In this document: in pieces, positions 31,801 through 42,369 of the stretch
Layout: each line of letters begins with the position of its first letter
How positions within the stretch are numbered: position 1 is the first letter of the stretch
Assembly: GCA_010909165.1 (NCBI GenBank)
Contig: MU008193.1
Span: forward strand, 1 to 64,000
Direction: 5' to 3'
DNA length: 64,000 nt
Source: Anthoceros angustus
Lineage: Eukaryota; Streptophyta; Anthocerotopsida; Anthocerotales; Anthocerotaceae
Program-made: the position numbers and the translations under genes
The notes under the pieces: generated by a model
What the model saw: only the letters and a program-made list of their open reading frames with translations
Told to the model about the DNA's origin: nothing
Databases searched by the model: none

Positions 31801-33664
31801 GGGATCTCGACTCACCGCAAGCAATCGCTCTGTCGACCACAAATTCGGGTCAAGTAATGCGTCAACAACCGAGATCTTATCGACAAGGTTTCCTCCCGCT
31901 TGCCTGCTGGTCGATTCCGACCTTATTGGTAAAGCTCCGATTCCATGATCCCTCCTCTGGGATCCCATACCCGTGGATCCACCCCCGGCCCGCGACCTCC
32001 ACCTTCCCGTGTTGGGTGAGCTCATCCTCCAAAGACGCCGCCACCCGCCGTCGGAGGAACGCTGCCTCCCCTTCCTTCGCCCTTCGCTTCGCCTACCGTA
32101 GTCTCGTTCACCGAGGGTGCCACCACCGGTAGTCCGCCCGCCTGCCGTGGGTCCTCGCCCGCCACGCCCAACGCTGCCTCGAGGCCAAGGTGAGTCGCCC
32201 TCACCTTCCTCCGCTCTTTCCTCGTGCTCACGCCCGCTTTCCGCACTTCCCTTTCTCTCGACGGTCCGATCCGTGGTCACCGCCACCATCAACCCTTCAT
32301 CCGCCATCTCCTTCATACCTTCCTCCACAATTCGGATGTCACATCGATCCGAGGAAATCGACCGCCTCCACCTTCGACCGTTATCAGAATCGCGTCTCGG
32401 ATTGGTTCGCTCCGCAGCTCGTGAACTCGACCGGTGGTGTCACTCAAGGCCACCCTGCATACACCGGGATCCCCATTTTATGTCCCAATTCCTTACATAC
32501 CGCAAAAGGGCACATAACCCACTTGCTTCCGAGGTTCCGGGCATTCGCTTGAGTAGTGACCGGGCCCGCAATTATAACAACATCCTGTGGAATTGCCATC
32601 GGCCTTTGTGATGGATCCGTCTCCATTGTCCCGCGGCGTTTGGACGTGATCCATACCTTGAGGGAACTGTGTAGTTTGCTGGTCGCCTCATTGATTGAGG
32701 TGGCCGACCGCTTGCACCGTAGGCTTCGCCCATACCAATAATCTCTCGCATGACGGTTTCCACATGATTTATGTCGAATACATTCCAGTGTCCTGCTTGA
32801 TGATTGAGCAATACACCAACCGGTGAAGGAGATCTTCGTGGAGCTTGATTCTTCACCGCTTTGACCTCTAACTCGGTCAACCTCTTGGTCAAAGCCTCCA
32901 CTTGTCCAAAGAATCCTCCCCGCCGCAGACGCTCTTCTCCATCCGACTGCTTCCCTTTTCTCCTTCTCCAATCGCTCCGCCTCTTCCCGTTTTTGACCTT
33001 CTGTGTCCTTCTTCATCTGCCGTCAGAGGCCTTCTCGATTCTTCATCCGATGTGAGCTTTCGAGTTCCGCCTCACTCTCGATGAGGACGAGGGCGATGAG
33101 GAGGTAGAGGAAGACGAGGAGCCAGATCTCCTCGATCCTTTCCTCTTCTTATGACTTCGCCTCTTCTTCTCCTCCTCCCCAACTGCTCCCATTCCTCGCG
33201 AGGGCTGCCAACATCTTCCACCCTCCGCAGTACCTCCATTTTCGAGACAAGCCACCACAAACCAATCCAACGCTTGTTCTTGTGAGTACCCGAGGTGGGC
33301 GGATCTCCCTCCTGTGCACATTTTCGAACTCGATCTAGATATCCGTAAAACCTCCACATAATCGAACAAAGACTCTCGCTCTTCCCACGAGGGTCCTCCG
33401 CCAAAGTGTGTGTGCATAATGAGCCCTGAACCGATTCAAGAAGGCTGCCTTAAGAGCTTCCCAACTGGCAGCCACCGAATATGCGCTGCACACTGCAGCG
33501 TGCCCTCTCCCTTAAAGATGCGCAATGATCGGCGACTCCATCCTCCAAATTGGCGGAGACGGCTCGAAAGTTCTTACAACGCCTCCGCCATCTCCTTCTT
33601 CTTCGACTTTGACGACCGGGCGATCGTGGCGGGCGGCCCTCCTCCTCCACCAACTCCACTCATG
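31801..33664 (-). pseudogene. FamA-2 gag and gag-protease linker (broken)
   Basis: Starts with MSGVGGGG near 33664, continues WEALKAAFLNRFR-type sequence near 33415-33455, SLFDYVEVLRIS (about 33350-33385), EQALDWFV near 33260-33285 and a Ser-rich tract near 33060-33130. The knuckle-like motif at about 32470-32520 reads CPFAVCKELGHKMGIP, lacking the last Cys as in FamA-1. The remainder to 31801 is a polar linker with TAGTC-type motifs around 32095-32135. Upstream of the ATG only ~70 bases remain before an inverted LTR. Confidence 0.6.
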
Positions 33665-34631
33665 TTGCTCTCACAGTATGGGAGGAGTCCTCCATTTCGT
33701 GGGTGCCAGGGAAGAGGCACTCCACCCCGGGTAGGTGTGGAACGAAAGTTTGGGCAACTAACCCAAAAGGCCAAAAGACGGACAAGTCTGATTTTTTTGG
33801 CTAGAACGATTGAAGAGAAGCACGCCAGGAAAATTTCCAGAATCTTGAAGTTAGAGTAGAATTTTGTTAGGAAGGCGAAGAGGATATCCTCGAAGAAGAA
33901 CGGGTCGAAACGACCTGCATTTGCGGTGAGGGCAACCAAAGGTTGGTAGGTCGGCACTACCGCCGTAGGTCGCCACACACGCCGGGTAGGCTGAGTAAGG
34001 GAGCAGACCATCAAGTGTATCACCGCGTAGGTCGACAAATCAAGAAAATAGAGGGGGATATCCACTATATATGCTCACCAATAGGGAATAAATATATATA
34101 GTAATTAGAAAGCGTTAATTAGGGATAGCGCGAGTGATAGGAAAATAGGTAGTTTAGATAGAATTAGGATTTTGGAATGATGAACCCAATCTAGGGTTGC
34201 AGGCCTGTGGCGTATATCCAAGGAGGGCAAAGTGCGCTTTGGCGCCCTTCCACCACTTGGGGACGTAAGGAAAGAGAAGAAGGTGAAGAGGAGAAACCGC
34301 CATCGCCATCGCTGCCACGCCGACAAAAGGAAGACGCCAAAGAGAGAGGAGCCCCACTGAAAGGGCGGAAAAAGAAGACATCCAACATCCCGAGGGAGAG
34401 AGCCGTGCAACCAAGAGAGCCACACCAAAAGTGAGAAGCTTAAAGGGCCAAGGAAAAGGTTGAGAGGGAGAAGTGCGTGAAGGGTTGACAGAACAAGGCG
34501 GAAGAGAAGAAAATTGGCAGCTGAAGATTCAACCGTGGCTAACGCAGCAGAGGGTGTGCTACAACAAGGAAGAAGTGTGAGGTGAAATTGCTCTCAAATT
34601 GGAGAGTACTTCCTTCACTTGAAGGAACACC

Positions 34632-36835
34632 ATGCCTCGAGGAAAAGGCAAGGGAAGGAGCCGCCGCAAAGGCTCTTCCTCGCGAGGAGAAAGAAGAAGG
34701 CAGGAGGTCGCCGCCAGTGGGGTGAGCTAAATGCCCCAATTCACTTGCTTTGCGGGCAGCTCAACCCCAGATTTGGTTGATTTTCGGCGAGAGGAGACAA
34801 CATCCAATTGATGGGTGTGTACGCCAATGGCCTACACCAATTTGGAATTGATTGAGGAGTGTTACATCAACCTCCATCAATCGGCGCCTTGCCGCCTGAG
34901 GAATGCTCGAACGATCCCCGCTGCTGGATGTATCAAGCATTGTGTATGGAAGACCGGAGGAGGAGAGCTCGAATTGCTCCCTCGAAAGGTCGAATGGAGG
35001 GAAGAGGATGCCTCTCCGACATCCCGAGATGATGGATGGAGGAGGAAGGCCCACGCCAAGAATGGTCGGAAAACCGAGAGCATCAAGGAGTCAAGTGGAG
35101 GCTCTTCGCAAAGATTGATTGGGGTTGGTAAATTACCAACGACTTATTTCAAAGACCAACTTCCTCCAATTTTTGTGGAAGATTTCCATGGGAGCCAAGG
35201 ATTGGGGACCATCATGTATGAGGCCTACATCCACCATCGAGAAGCTCCTCAAGCCAAATTCGTGGATGAGGAAGGGCCAAGGCCGCTACCTTAGCACCTA
35301 TTTGGTGCATTTATGGGAAAACCGAGGACTTCTCACAAGCAAGGAGCTTGAAGATGCATGGCATCCTTTGAGGTCATCCATCTCCACCGAGGTTGGAAAG
35401 GCCTTTGCCTTTGCATTGAGGAAGACGGTGGGAGGTCGACCTCCACAAGCATGCTAGAAGCAAGAGGAGAAGATGGAGGCAACAAGGTTGCCGAGTGGGA
35501 ATTTTCCCCTGTGAGCAAGCAAGGGAGAGAAGAACCGCCGAGGAAGGCCGAATGGTGGTCTATGAGAGAAGGACCACAGGGGTGATGCAAGGGTGGGGAG
35601 TCCCCACCATCTCCTTTGTGCCTACGAGAGAGGCACCCCACCCCCCAGAGGGAGGCACCACCCAAGGGTGACCACCGTGGTAGGCCCACCATGGTAGGCC
35701 ACCGTGGGGAGCAGCCACCACAGAGAGGCACCCCACGCCAGAAGCAGCCTACCAGGTGGAAGGGAAGGAGAAGCAAAGCCAGGGCGCCGAGGCCACCATC
35801 TCGCCCGGGTGGGGAGAGCGGATGGAGCGACGTGAAGGGGACCGGGCCGCTGATGGCCCGAAGGTGAGAGCTGGAAATTTCCAAGAAGAAGAGGTGGGGA
35901 ATTAGGACCCTAGGAGAATTGCCGGAGCTTGTGAAGCACTCAGTGGATTTGAAGGGGCTAGGGACCCAGCAGCCTCCTTGTGGGCATGCCAAGAGGAAAT
36001 CTCAAGACATGGCCGGAAGAAAGGCAGGACTAATGGCAATTGGAGCCATGGAGTCCGATGAAGGCAGCCAAGGAAAAGGTCAGGAGAAGCTCCAACACCT
36101 CATAGAACCAAGGCGGAGAAGGTCCTGAGGGAAGTTGTCAAGTCAAGAAAGAGCCATTCGGCAACAACCCAAAGGATTCATGGAGGCAAGAGAGCATTTT
36201 GCCCAATTAGAGCAAGACAAAAGGGCAAAACAGAGGCTCTAGGAAGGAGAAGGTAGCGTCCAAAGAATGGACGCATGAGCGTGTGATGGCTACTCAAGCC
36301 ATCAAAATCCGGACATGGAAGAGGAGTTGAGAAGGACCCGGTTAATTTGGAAGAGAAGCGCTGAGCACAAAGCTCAAGAGCAAGAAGAGAGTGCTTGGCA
36401 AGTGGAGAAGGGCTCAGCAATGGACTGGAACAAAGGAGGTCCAGAGGAGGAGCCACAAGAAGGTGGTGCATGCTGGTAGTGAAAGGAGATTTTGGGCACT
36501 ATGCCAGCAAAATTGGCCAACCAGGAAGTGAGGAGGAGAATGTAACCTCCATGTCAAGGTGGGGAATTGACCACCTCAAGAGATGCCTACAAGGTAGGTG
36601 TGAAGATGGAGAGTGGCCCACGAGATTGATGATCTCCAAATGCAATATCATAGCTTGGGGCTCACCTCCACAATAGATCTTTGAAGGCCAACAATGAAGT
36701 CTTACGTTGGCCAAGAGGAGGACATTGGGTCCTCATGATGATGATAAAGGAGCTGCAAGTGCAGCCTGAGGCCTCCGATTTTGATGAGGCCATCAAAATG
36801 GACTCCGAGGAACTGAGGAGTCGGAGGTGAGGAGC
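34632..36835 (+). pseudogene. Degenerate U3 reading frame of the 33736-37868 LTR
   Basis: Third plus-strand copy. It has MPRGKGKG at 34632, MPQFTCFA at 34731, WAYTNLELIEECYINLHQSA near 34820-34880, and a 112-codon unbroken segment 35119-35457 that includes MRKGQGRYLSTYLVHLWENR and LTSKELEDAWHP. A coiled-coil-like part follows, then SRWGIDHLKRCL near 36560 and a DFDEAIKMDSEELRS end near 36778-36830. Unknown function. Confidence 0.5.
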
Positions 36836-37012
36836 CGCGCCAAAGGTGGAAGGTGGCGCAGAGAGCAAGGAGGGGGAAAGCCCACCCTCGGGGTCACCTA
36901 CCATGGTGACCACCACCACCAGTCCGCTGCTACCGTGGGGAGCCACACCACGCCGGGACTACCGGGTAGGGCAGTGCGCGGAGCTGCTGGGGAGTTGGGA
37001 GGCCCGGCCAAG

Positions 37013-37013
37013 N
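37013..37013. other. Ambiguous base N at a deletion junction
   Basis: The only N in the window. Sequence on its left matches U3 near 10700 and sequence on its right matches about 11496, so it marks the joint of a ~0.8 kb loss. It could be a collapsed assembly gap. Confidence 0.8.
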
Positions 37014-37026
37014 GTATGTGAGGACC

Positions 37027-37034
37027 TATAAAAG
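37027..37034 (+). promoter_or_regulatory. TATA box of the 33736-37868 LTR
   Basis: TATAAAAG, a better match to a consensus TATA box than in sister LTRs (TATAAGAG), in the same CCTATA.GAGG context. Confidence 0.6.
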
Positions 37035-37868
37035 GAGGGGAGCTTGTGAAGTAAAATTATCGTGTCTTGCGCCCCATCCTCCCGAGTCCTTCACTTTGTG
37101 GAATTTCGTGCCGCAAGCCAACGCAGGTCCGTAGAGAGGGAGAACGCGGGCGAGTGCCGGGGTGGAGGGCTTGCTCTTGCAGTGCCCGCGCCTCCCTTGT
37201 GAATGGTTGTGAATTGTTTTGCTTTGAGTGTGTGATGCTCAAGGAACTCTGCTTGAGGGTAGACTGCAGGAAAGACTCGGAGGTTCTCGCCGTCTGCAAA
37301 CCACATAGCAACCGCCCAAGGAAGAACTTTAATTTCCGGACGGACCCTGTGCCGTAAGGGCGAGTTGGAATTAATGAGCCAAGAATTGGTGTTAGAGTAG
37401 GAGATTGTGGAGGAAGGAAGGGTAGATGAGTAGAGAAGAAGAGGGCGTTGATTGAGAGAGTTGTGAGGAGGATTAGAGGAAAAAAGGCCACAGCAGCCTA
37501 AGGGACGAATCCCAACTGCAGCAAGTAAGAGGGCGCCCCTGTGGAGAAGAGTGTCTTAGGAGTAGGGACGGTTGTGTGTGGGTCAGGGGTCCGGCGCCCG
37601 TGATAGACACCTCATAAGACGAACACAATTGTGTGGTGTCGCTAGGTTGAGGTTTGGTGAGTTTACGGCAAGCGCGAGGCCGAGAGGAGCGTGGAGAGGG
37701 CGCCTTGCTTGTTTAGAAGGCTGAGGTAGTAGTCAGCAGTAGTGACGGATTTCTCAAGATTCGACGCTCCCCAAGTCTCATGGGACGAAACCCAACGAGT
37801 AAACGGCTGTGGGGATAAGTGTGGCCGCTAGAGGGTACATCTCGGAGCCCCGGGATCTGCCTCCCACA

Positions 37869-39240
37869 TATGTAATCCCAAATCACATGAAAAGGATTGT
37901 CGAAGAAGAAGAATGGGGAACCTCGCAAGGAGGCCCCACCGAGCTAACATTGCACAAGAAACAATCTTCCTCAACTCCAGAAGGTTTCACGTGTGCTTGG
38001 CTTCTTCCAAGCCCTCCAATACCTCATGGTACTTAGAGGTGGAGCTACTTCACATATTTGTTACAATGAAACTCTTTGAGTCTTACTCACCACAGGTGAC
38101 ATCCCCGTCCTCCGAGATGATCACAACCTACCCATTGCGGTGTTGGTTCGTATTCAAGTGTGATTCAGTCGTTCTTCATCTTCATCACGTCCTCCATGTT
38201 CCTTCAATGTGCAAGAATCTAGTATCACCGCAAGTCTTTGTCAAGAACACACTGCGGTGATCCTTTATGCGATAGTTGTCTTCTCTCTTTCATAAGTGAT
38301 AGAAACTATACTGCATGTGCACTTTAGATGATGGTCTCTATAGATTGTCGACAAGTGGGAGCCACCCATTAATGTTGCCATTCCAAACCCAAATGACACC
38401 TACCCAAACCATGCTTTGGCATTGTCGCCTTGGTCATCCTAATAGTCAAAAATTAATCCAAATGTCTAAGGGAGCTTTATATAGAACCCTTGCCTTGCAA
38501 AGGTTGAACACCTACCTTGGTGCGAATCTTGTGTCCTCACTAAACGACATCAAGAGCCTTTCAAAATAAATCTCCACAAAGGGCCAAGTCACCTTTAGAG
38601 ATAGTGCACATGACATTTGTGGACCCTTGTCTACACCCTCCTTTAGTGGTAGTAGATATTTTTGACCTTCACGATGATTTCTGCTTTTGTCTTTTCCTAC
38701 ATCCCGAAAAACAAGAGTGATGCCTTTCACTTCTTCAAGGACTACATGAAATGGGTGAGAGACTTCATCACAAACTCAAGACCTTACGTCCGACAATGGT
38801 GGAGAGTTTACATCTCGAATTTGAGGATTTTGTCGAGTGAAGGTATAGCTCAACAACTTACGCTTGTCTACACTCCTCAACAAAATGGCGAGCCGAGAAC
38901 AAGAATCTACGCCCAAGAGATCACGTTGCTTATTGGTACAAGCTAAGTTATCTAAGGCTTATTGGGCGAGGCCCTCTAAAGAACCTATCTCATGAATCGA
39001 TTGCCTACATCAGCTTCAAGGTATGACTCCATATGAAGCATTCATTGGCAAGAAGCCTTCTATTGACCACCTTGAATTTTTGGATCCCGCATATGTTTTT
39101 ATTCCCAAAGCATTGCGTAAGTTGGATCCCAAAGCCTAAGTACACTTTCATTGGCTACACCGAAGGTATCAAAGGGTACAAATTGTTCAACCCTTCTACA
39201 AGGCAACTTTTATACGCCCGGAGTGTTACTTTTCATGAGT
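37869..39240 (+). pseudogene. Cop-1b gag end, protease and integrase (broken)
   Basis: Only IPNHMKRIV... remains of the zinc knuckle. Protease: GGATSHICYN around 38037-38066, where the expected DSG reads RGG. GAG-pre-integrase: LWHCRLGHPNSQKLIQMSK near 38418-38480. Integrase: VHTDICGP-type block near 38605 (frame-broken) and a DNGGE block near 38795 that is shifted by one missing T relative to Cop-1a. The C-terminal block includes YIGYTEGIKGYKLFNPSTRQ-like sequence near 39150-39205. The frame break before the VHTDICGP block is shared with Cop-1a. Confidence 0.7.
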
Positions 39241-39699
39241 CTTACCTCTTTTCCCCAACAGTGGGAGCTGATCAGATTGGTCCTTCTCTCGATGAGACCA
39301 TTGACCCTTCTTATTTTGATGATACTGATTATCTCACTCCATTTCCCATTCTCGCTTCTCGTGTTCCTTTAGTTGAACCTATTATGCAGGAGGAGGAGGA
39401 GTTAGCATCCATTCCACAACCTGGTACAACTCAACCAGACGAACCTGATGTTGACATCCCAGCAGAGGCACCAGTTGACACTCATGATGATGAGTTTGAT
39501 GACCCGAGGATGACATTGTGGAGCCAGATCCTCCGTTGATCCCGCTCCCCGTGGATGATGCACTGCACAAAGGTACAACCTTAGATCCCGACCTACTATC
39601 TCAGTCCTGCAGTTGGAAGGAACCTCCTTTAGGATACCTAGCTTTTTGATGATCCTATACCCCTATATCACTTTATTCTCAAGCGTCTACAAGGCAACT

Positions 39700-41130
39700 A
39701 TAGACCCAAGAACCTCTTACCTTAAAACAAGCTTTCTCTTCGAAAAAGACTTATGGAAGGTAGTCAGATTCTCGAATATAATTCCCTAGTTAATAACTCT
39801 ACATGGAATTGGTCAAACCACCTAGGGGTAGGAAGATAGTAACCAGCAAATGGGTATTCAAAATTAAAAGAAAAGGAGATGGTTCTATAGAAAGGTATAA
39901 GGCACGCCTAGTAGCGAGGTTTTACACAAATTCTGGTCTAGATTACATACCTTGGGCCACTTATGCCCCAAGAGCCAAATTTGCCACACTTGAATGATAT
40001 TTGCCTTATGTGCCCAACATGATCTTGAACTCCACATGATGGATGTTAAGACAAAGATATTTGTATGGCGCAAGAGGAAATATACATGAGACAACCCGAG
40101 GGTTACGAAGTCAAAGGCAAAGAAGATTGGGTATGCCGACTCATCAAAGGTTTGTATGGCCTTAAGCGCAAGAATTGGAACTTAACCATACATGTACAAC
40201 TTATTGGGAGAGGATTTAAGCAAAGCCGTGGTGATGCTTGTATGTACATCCTAATATCCGCAATGATATATTTTATCTTCTACTTTATGTTGATGATGTT
40301 TTTATGGCAACAAACTCCCTCACTCCTAGCGAAACTAAAGCATGGCTTAGGACTCTATTTGAGATGTCCGATCTAGGAGAAATGACATATGCACTTGGTG
40401 TTAATATTATACGAAATAGAGGTAATAAGACTCTAAGTATAGTTCAAACCAAGTATATTAAGGAGAGTTTAGCTAATTTGGACTTGAGGATGCTGCACCC
40501 ACACCTTTTGCAAGTGGTGTTAGGCTTACCTCGGATATGAGTCCCAAAACAATGAAGAAAAGCTAGAAATGTCAGTTCCATACCGACATCTTTGTTGGCA
40601 CTCTAATATATTTATAATTTACGAGACCGATATATCTTTTGAAGTCGCCTCACAATTCTTGGAGAATCGGCGTGAGCCTTTGGATGTCTGTTATATTCGG
40701 TACCTTAAAGGCACTATGTACACGGGATCGATGTTCAAGCATACACCAACATCTAACACTCACGGCATATCGATGCCGATTATCTTGGTGACCCATACAA
40801 GAAAATCGATGTATGTTACTCTTGGGAGGAGCACCAATATCATGGTCAAGTAAGAAACAACCTACTATAGCTTTGTCTAGCGAGTCGAGTACAGTCCTTA
40901 CCTCTAAAGATATCGTATGGTCTAGGTTAGTTTTGAGTGAACTCCACCATTCTCAACTTAAGCCTACATCTTTGTTTAGTGATAGCCGGGCCATGCACTT
41001 GCTAGAACCCTTTTTCATTCTAGAACAAACATATAGCGGTTGAGTATCATTATATTAGAGAAAAGTTAGAAGATAAAACAATAGATATATTAGTTATGTT
41101 CAAACTTTAGACAATCTTGTGATTTATTAA
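39700..41130 (+). pseudogene. Cop-1b reverse transcriptase and RNase H (broken)
   Basis: A 64-codon stretch from 39803 includes MELVKPPRGRKIVTSKWVF and KRKGDGSIERYKARLVARF. The catalytic YVDDVFMATNS is at about 40285-40320 within 100 unbroken codons (40238-40540) that continue with LRTLFEMSDLGEMTYALGV. RNase H shows GGAPISWSSKKQPTIALSS near 40825-40880, LSELHHSQLKPTSLFSDSR near 40935-40990 and the terminal KSLGIELHKTHEMF-type block near 41130. Better preserved than Cop-1a in its RT half. Confidence 0.75.
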
Positions 41131-41864
41131 CAAAGTCATTGGAATTGAGTTACATAAAACACATGAAATGTTTAGGTATCCTGGACACCCACCAAACCTT
41201 CTACCTAAAGTTCATCCTAGCGACTAATGGGCCTATTTAAAATAACCTCAAAATTTTAGCCCATATTGTTTTATTTTTCACAAACTTATTTCTTCCTCCT
41301 CTATCTCAAAGAAGCAAATATTGTCTTTTCCTTGTTCCTCATAGACGGTCCATAAACATCCTGATTTATATTGGAATAATAATTAATGCCAGTTTTTGTA
41401 TGCATTAAATCAACCATATATGTTTTTCCTAACACCAATCACACTTACGGAAAACATGAGTAGTGTGCCCTGGAAAATCCAAACTATAGGCACATTTGGT
41501 TTTGATCATATGGATTCCCGTCACTTCACAAACATATGAGTATGGGACATCCACCTTGCTAGGGCCTCCTTTTGTCAATACTACACTTTATCATAATCAC
41601 CTAATGGGAGATATTCGGATCGTAAAAGCCTATACTCTTCACTTCATTAGGCTCAGATAGTTGTAGTCTTCGCACCTGTGACACACAAGGATCAAGAAGG
41701 TTAGAACAATAAGACAAATTGAAAAGGAAACAAAACTAGAAACTCAAATTAGGAATCAACATATACCTTTTCATTCTCATTTTCCTTTCCTTTCCTTTTC
41801 TTTTCCTTTCCATCCTTCTTCCCCTTTTCTCTCCTTCATCCTCCACTGCACCACCCGCACTGCA
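41131..41864 (+). other. Cop-1b 3' noncoding remnant
   Basis: AT-rich sequence weakly similar to 4990-5570 of Cop-1a, ending in a ~78-base pyrimidine-rich tract (41768-41845) just before the FamB-1 LTR. No gene seen. Confidence 0.5.
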
Positions 41865-42369
41865 TGTGCCGGTGGACTGGACTTTGGGGTTAGGAACAGG
41901 TAGGTTTTGTTTTTCAGAGGAGCGAAGGATAAAATGAGGAAAAAGGGGAAATAAGCATGATAGCACCGGACGACTGAGTATACTCCGACCGAGTGAGGAA
42001 CGACTGACCTACTATGGTGCGCACGGGATAAGTCCGACCCACTCCGTGACCAAAGGTGATAAGTACGCCAGGAAAGTAACTTAGGAGTAAGGACGACCAG
42101 GCGACGCCACGGACGCACCCCGAGTGGAGGACGGCATGCACCGCCAGACCGTAACCTGCTGAGGCCGTTATAGCAGGTATTCACGCCGCGCGCGCGCGCG
42201 TAAGGCCGTAGCGGAGGCGTAAGGTCGGAGCCATGCACTGCGCTACATGTGGAAGAGGCGCCCGCCCGCCCGCCTCCCGGGCGCCGCGGGGAAGGTCACC
42301 GCCGCAGACACCGCGATCTTGCGCCCGCAACCGCTCGCGGTATCTCGTTGACGCCCAGACGCTGCTGGC

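Larger units (their letters stand above)
23418..33735 (-). mobile_element. Ty3/gypsy retrotransposon FamA-2 (3' LTR and interior; no matching 5' LTR)
   Basis: Minus-strand FamA element: gag (near 33664) to integrase (near 27990), polypurine tract and 3' LTR 23418-27936. The interior retains an integrase core that FamA-1 lacks. At its 5' side, upstream of gag, there is no PBS or minus-strand LTR. Instead, a plus-strand FamA LTR starts at 33736. The element is therefore rearranged, or the assembly joins two elements. Confidence 0.7.
33736..37868 (+). repeat. Plus-strand FamA LTR with internal deletion and ambiguous base
   Basis: Starts TGTGGAACGAAAG and ends CTCCCACA. Compared with 7330-12390 it lacks the part corresponding to about 10700-11495; the junction coincides with an N at 37013. 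Left flank GTAGG (33731-33735) and right flank TATGT (37869-37873) do not match, so no target duplication supports a clean insertion. Its left neighbour is minus-strand FamA-2 gag and its right neighbour is Cop-1b gag. Solo LTR, remnant of a rearranged element, or misjoin are all possible. Confidence 0.75.
37869..41864 (+). mobile_element. Ty1/copia retrotransposon Cop-1b, truncated at both ends
   Basis: Begins within the gag zinc knuckle and runs through protease, integrase, reverse transcriptase and RNase H, and part of the 3' noncoding region. LTRs are absent: the left side is replaced by a FamA LTR and the right side by the FamB-1 LTR. Over 37870-40530 it is almost free of substitutions relative to 1710-4340 but has many small indels. 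Beyond that, identity falls. Right truncation leaves a pyrimidine-rich stretch at 41768-41845. Confidence 0.75.

Noticed and set aside
32117-32611. 164-codon plus-strand open frame
   Set aside because: Shadow of minus-strand FamA-2 gag and linker. Ser/Pro/Arg-rich with no motif.
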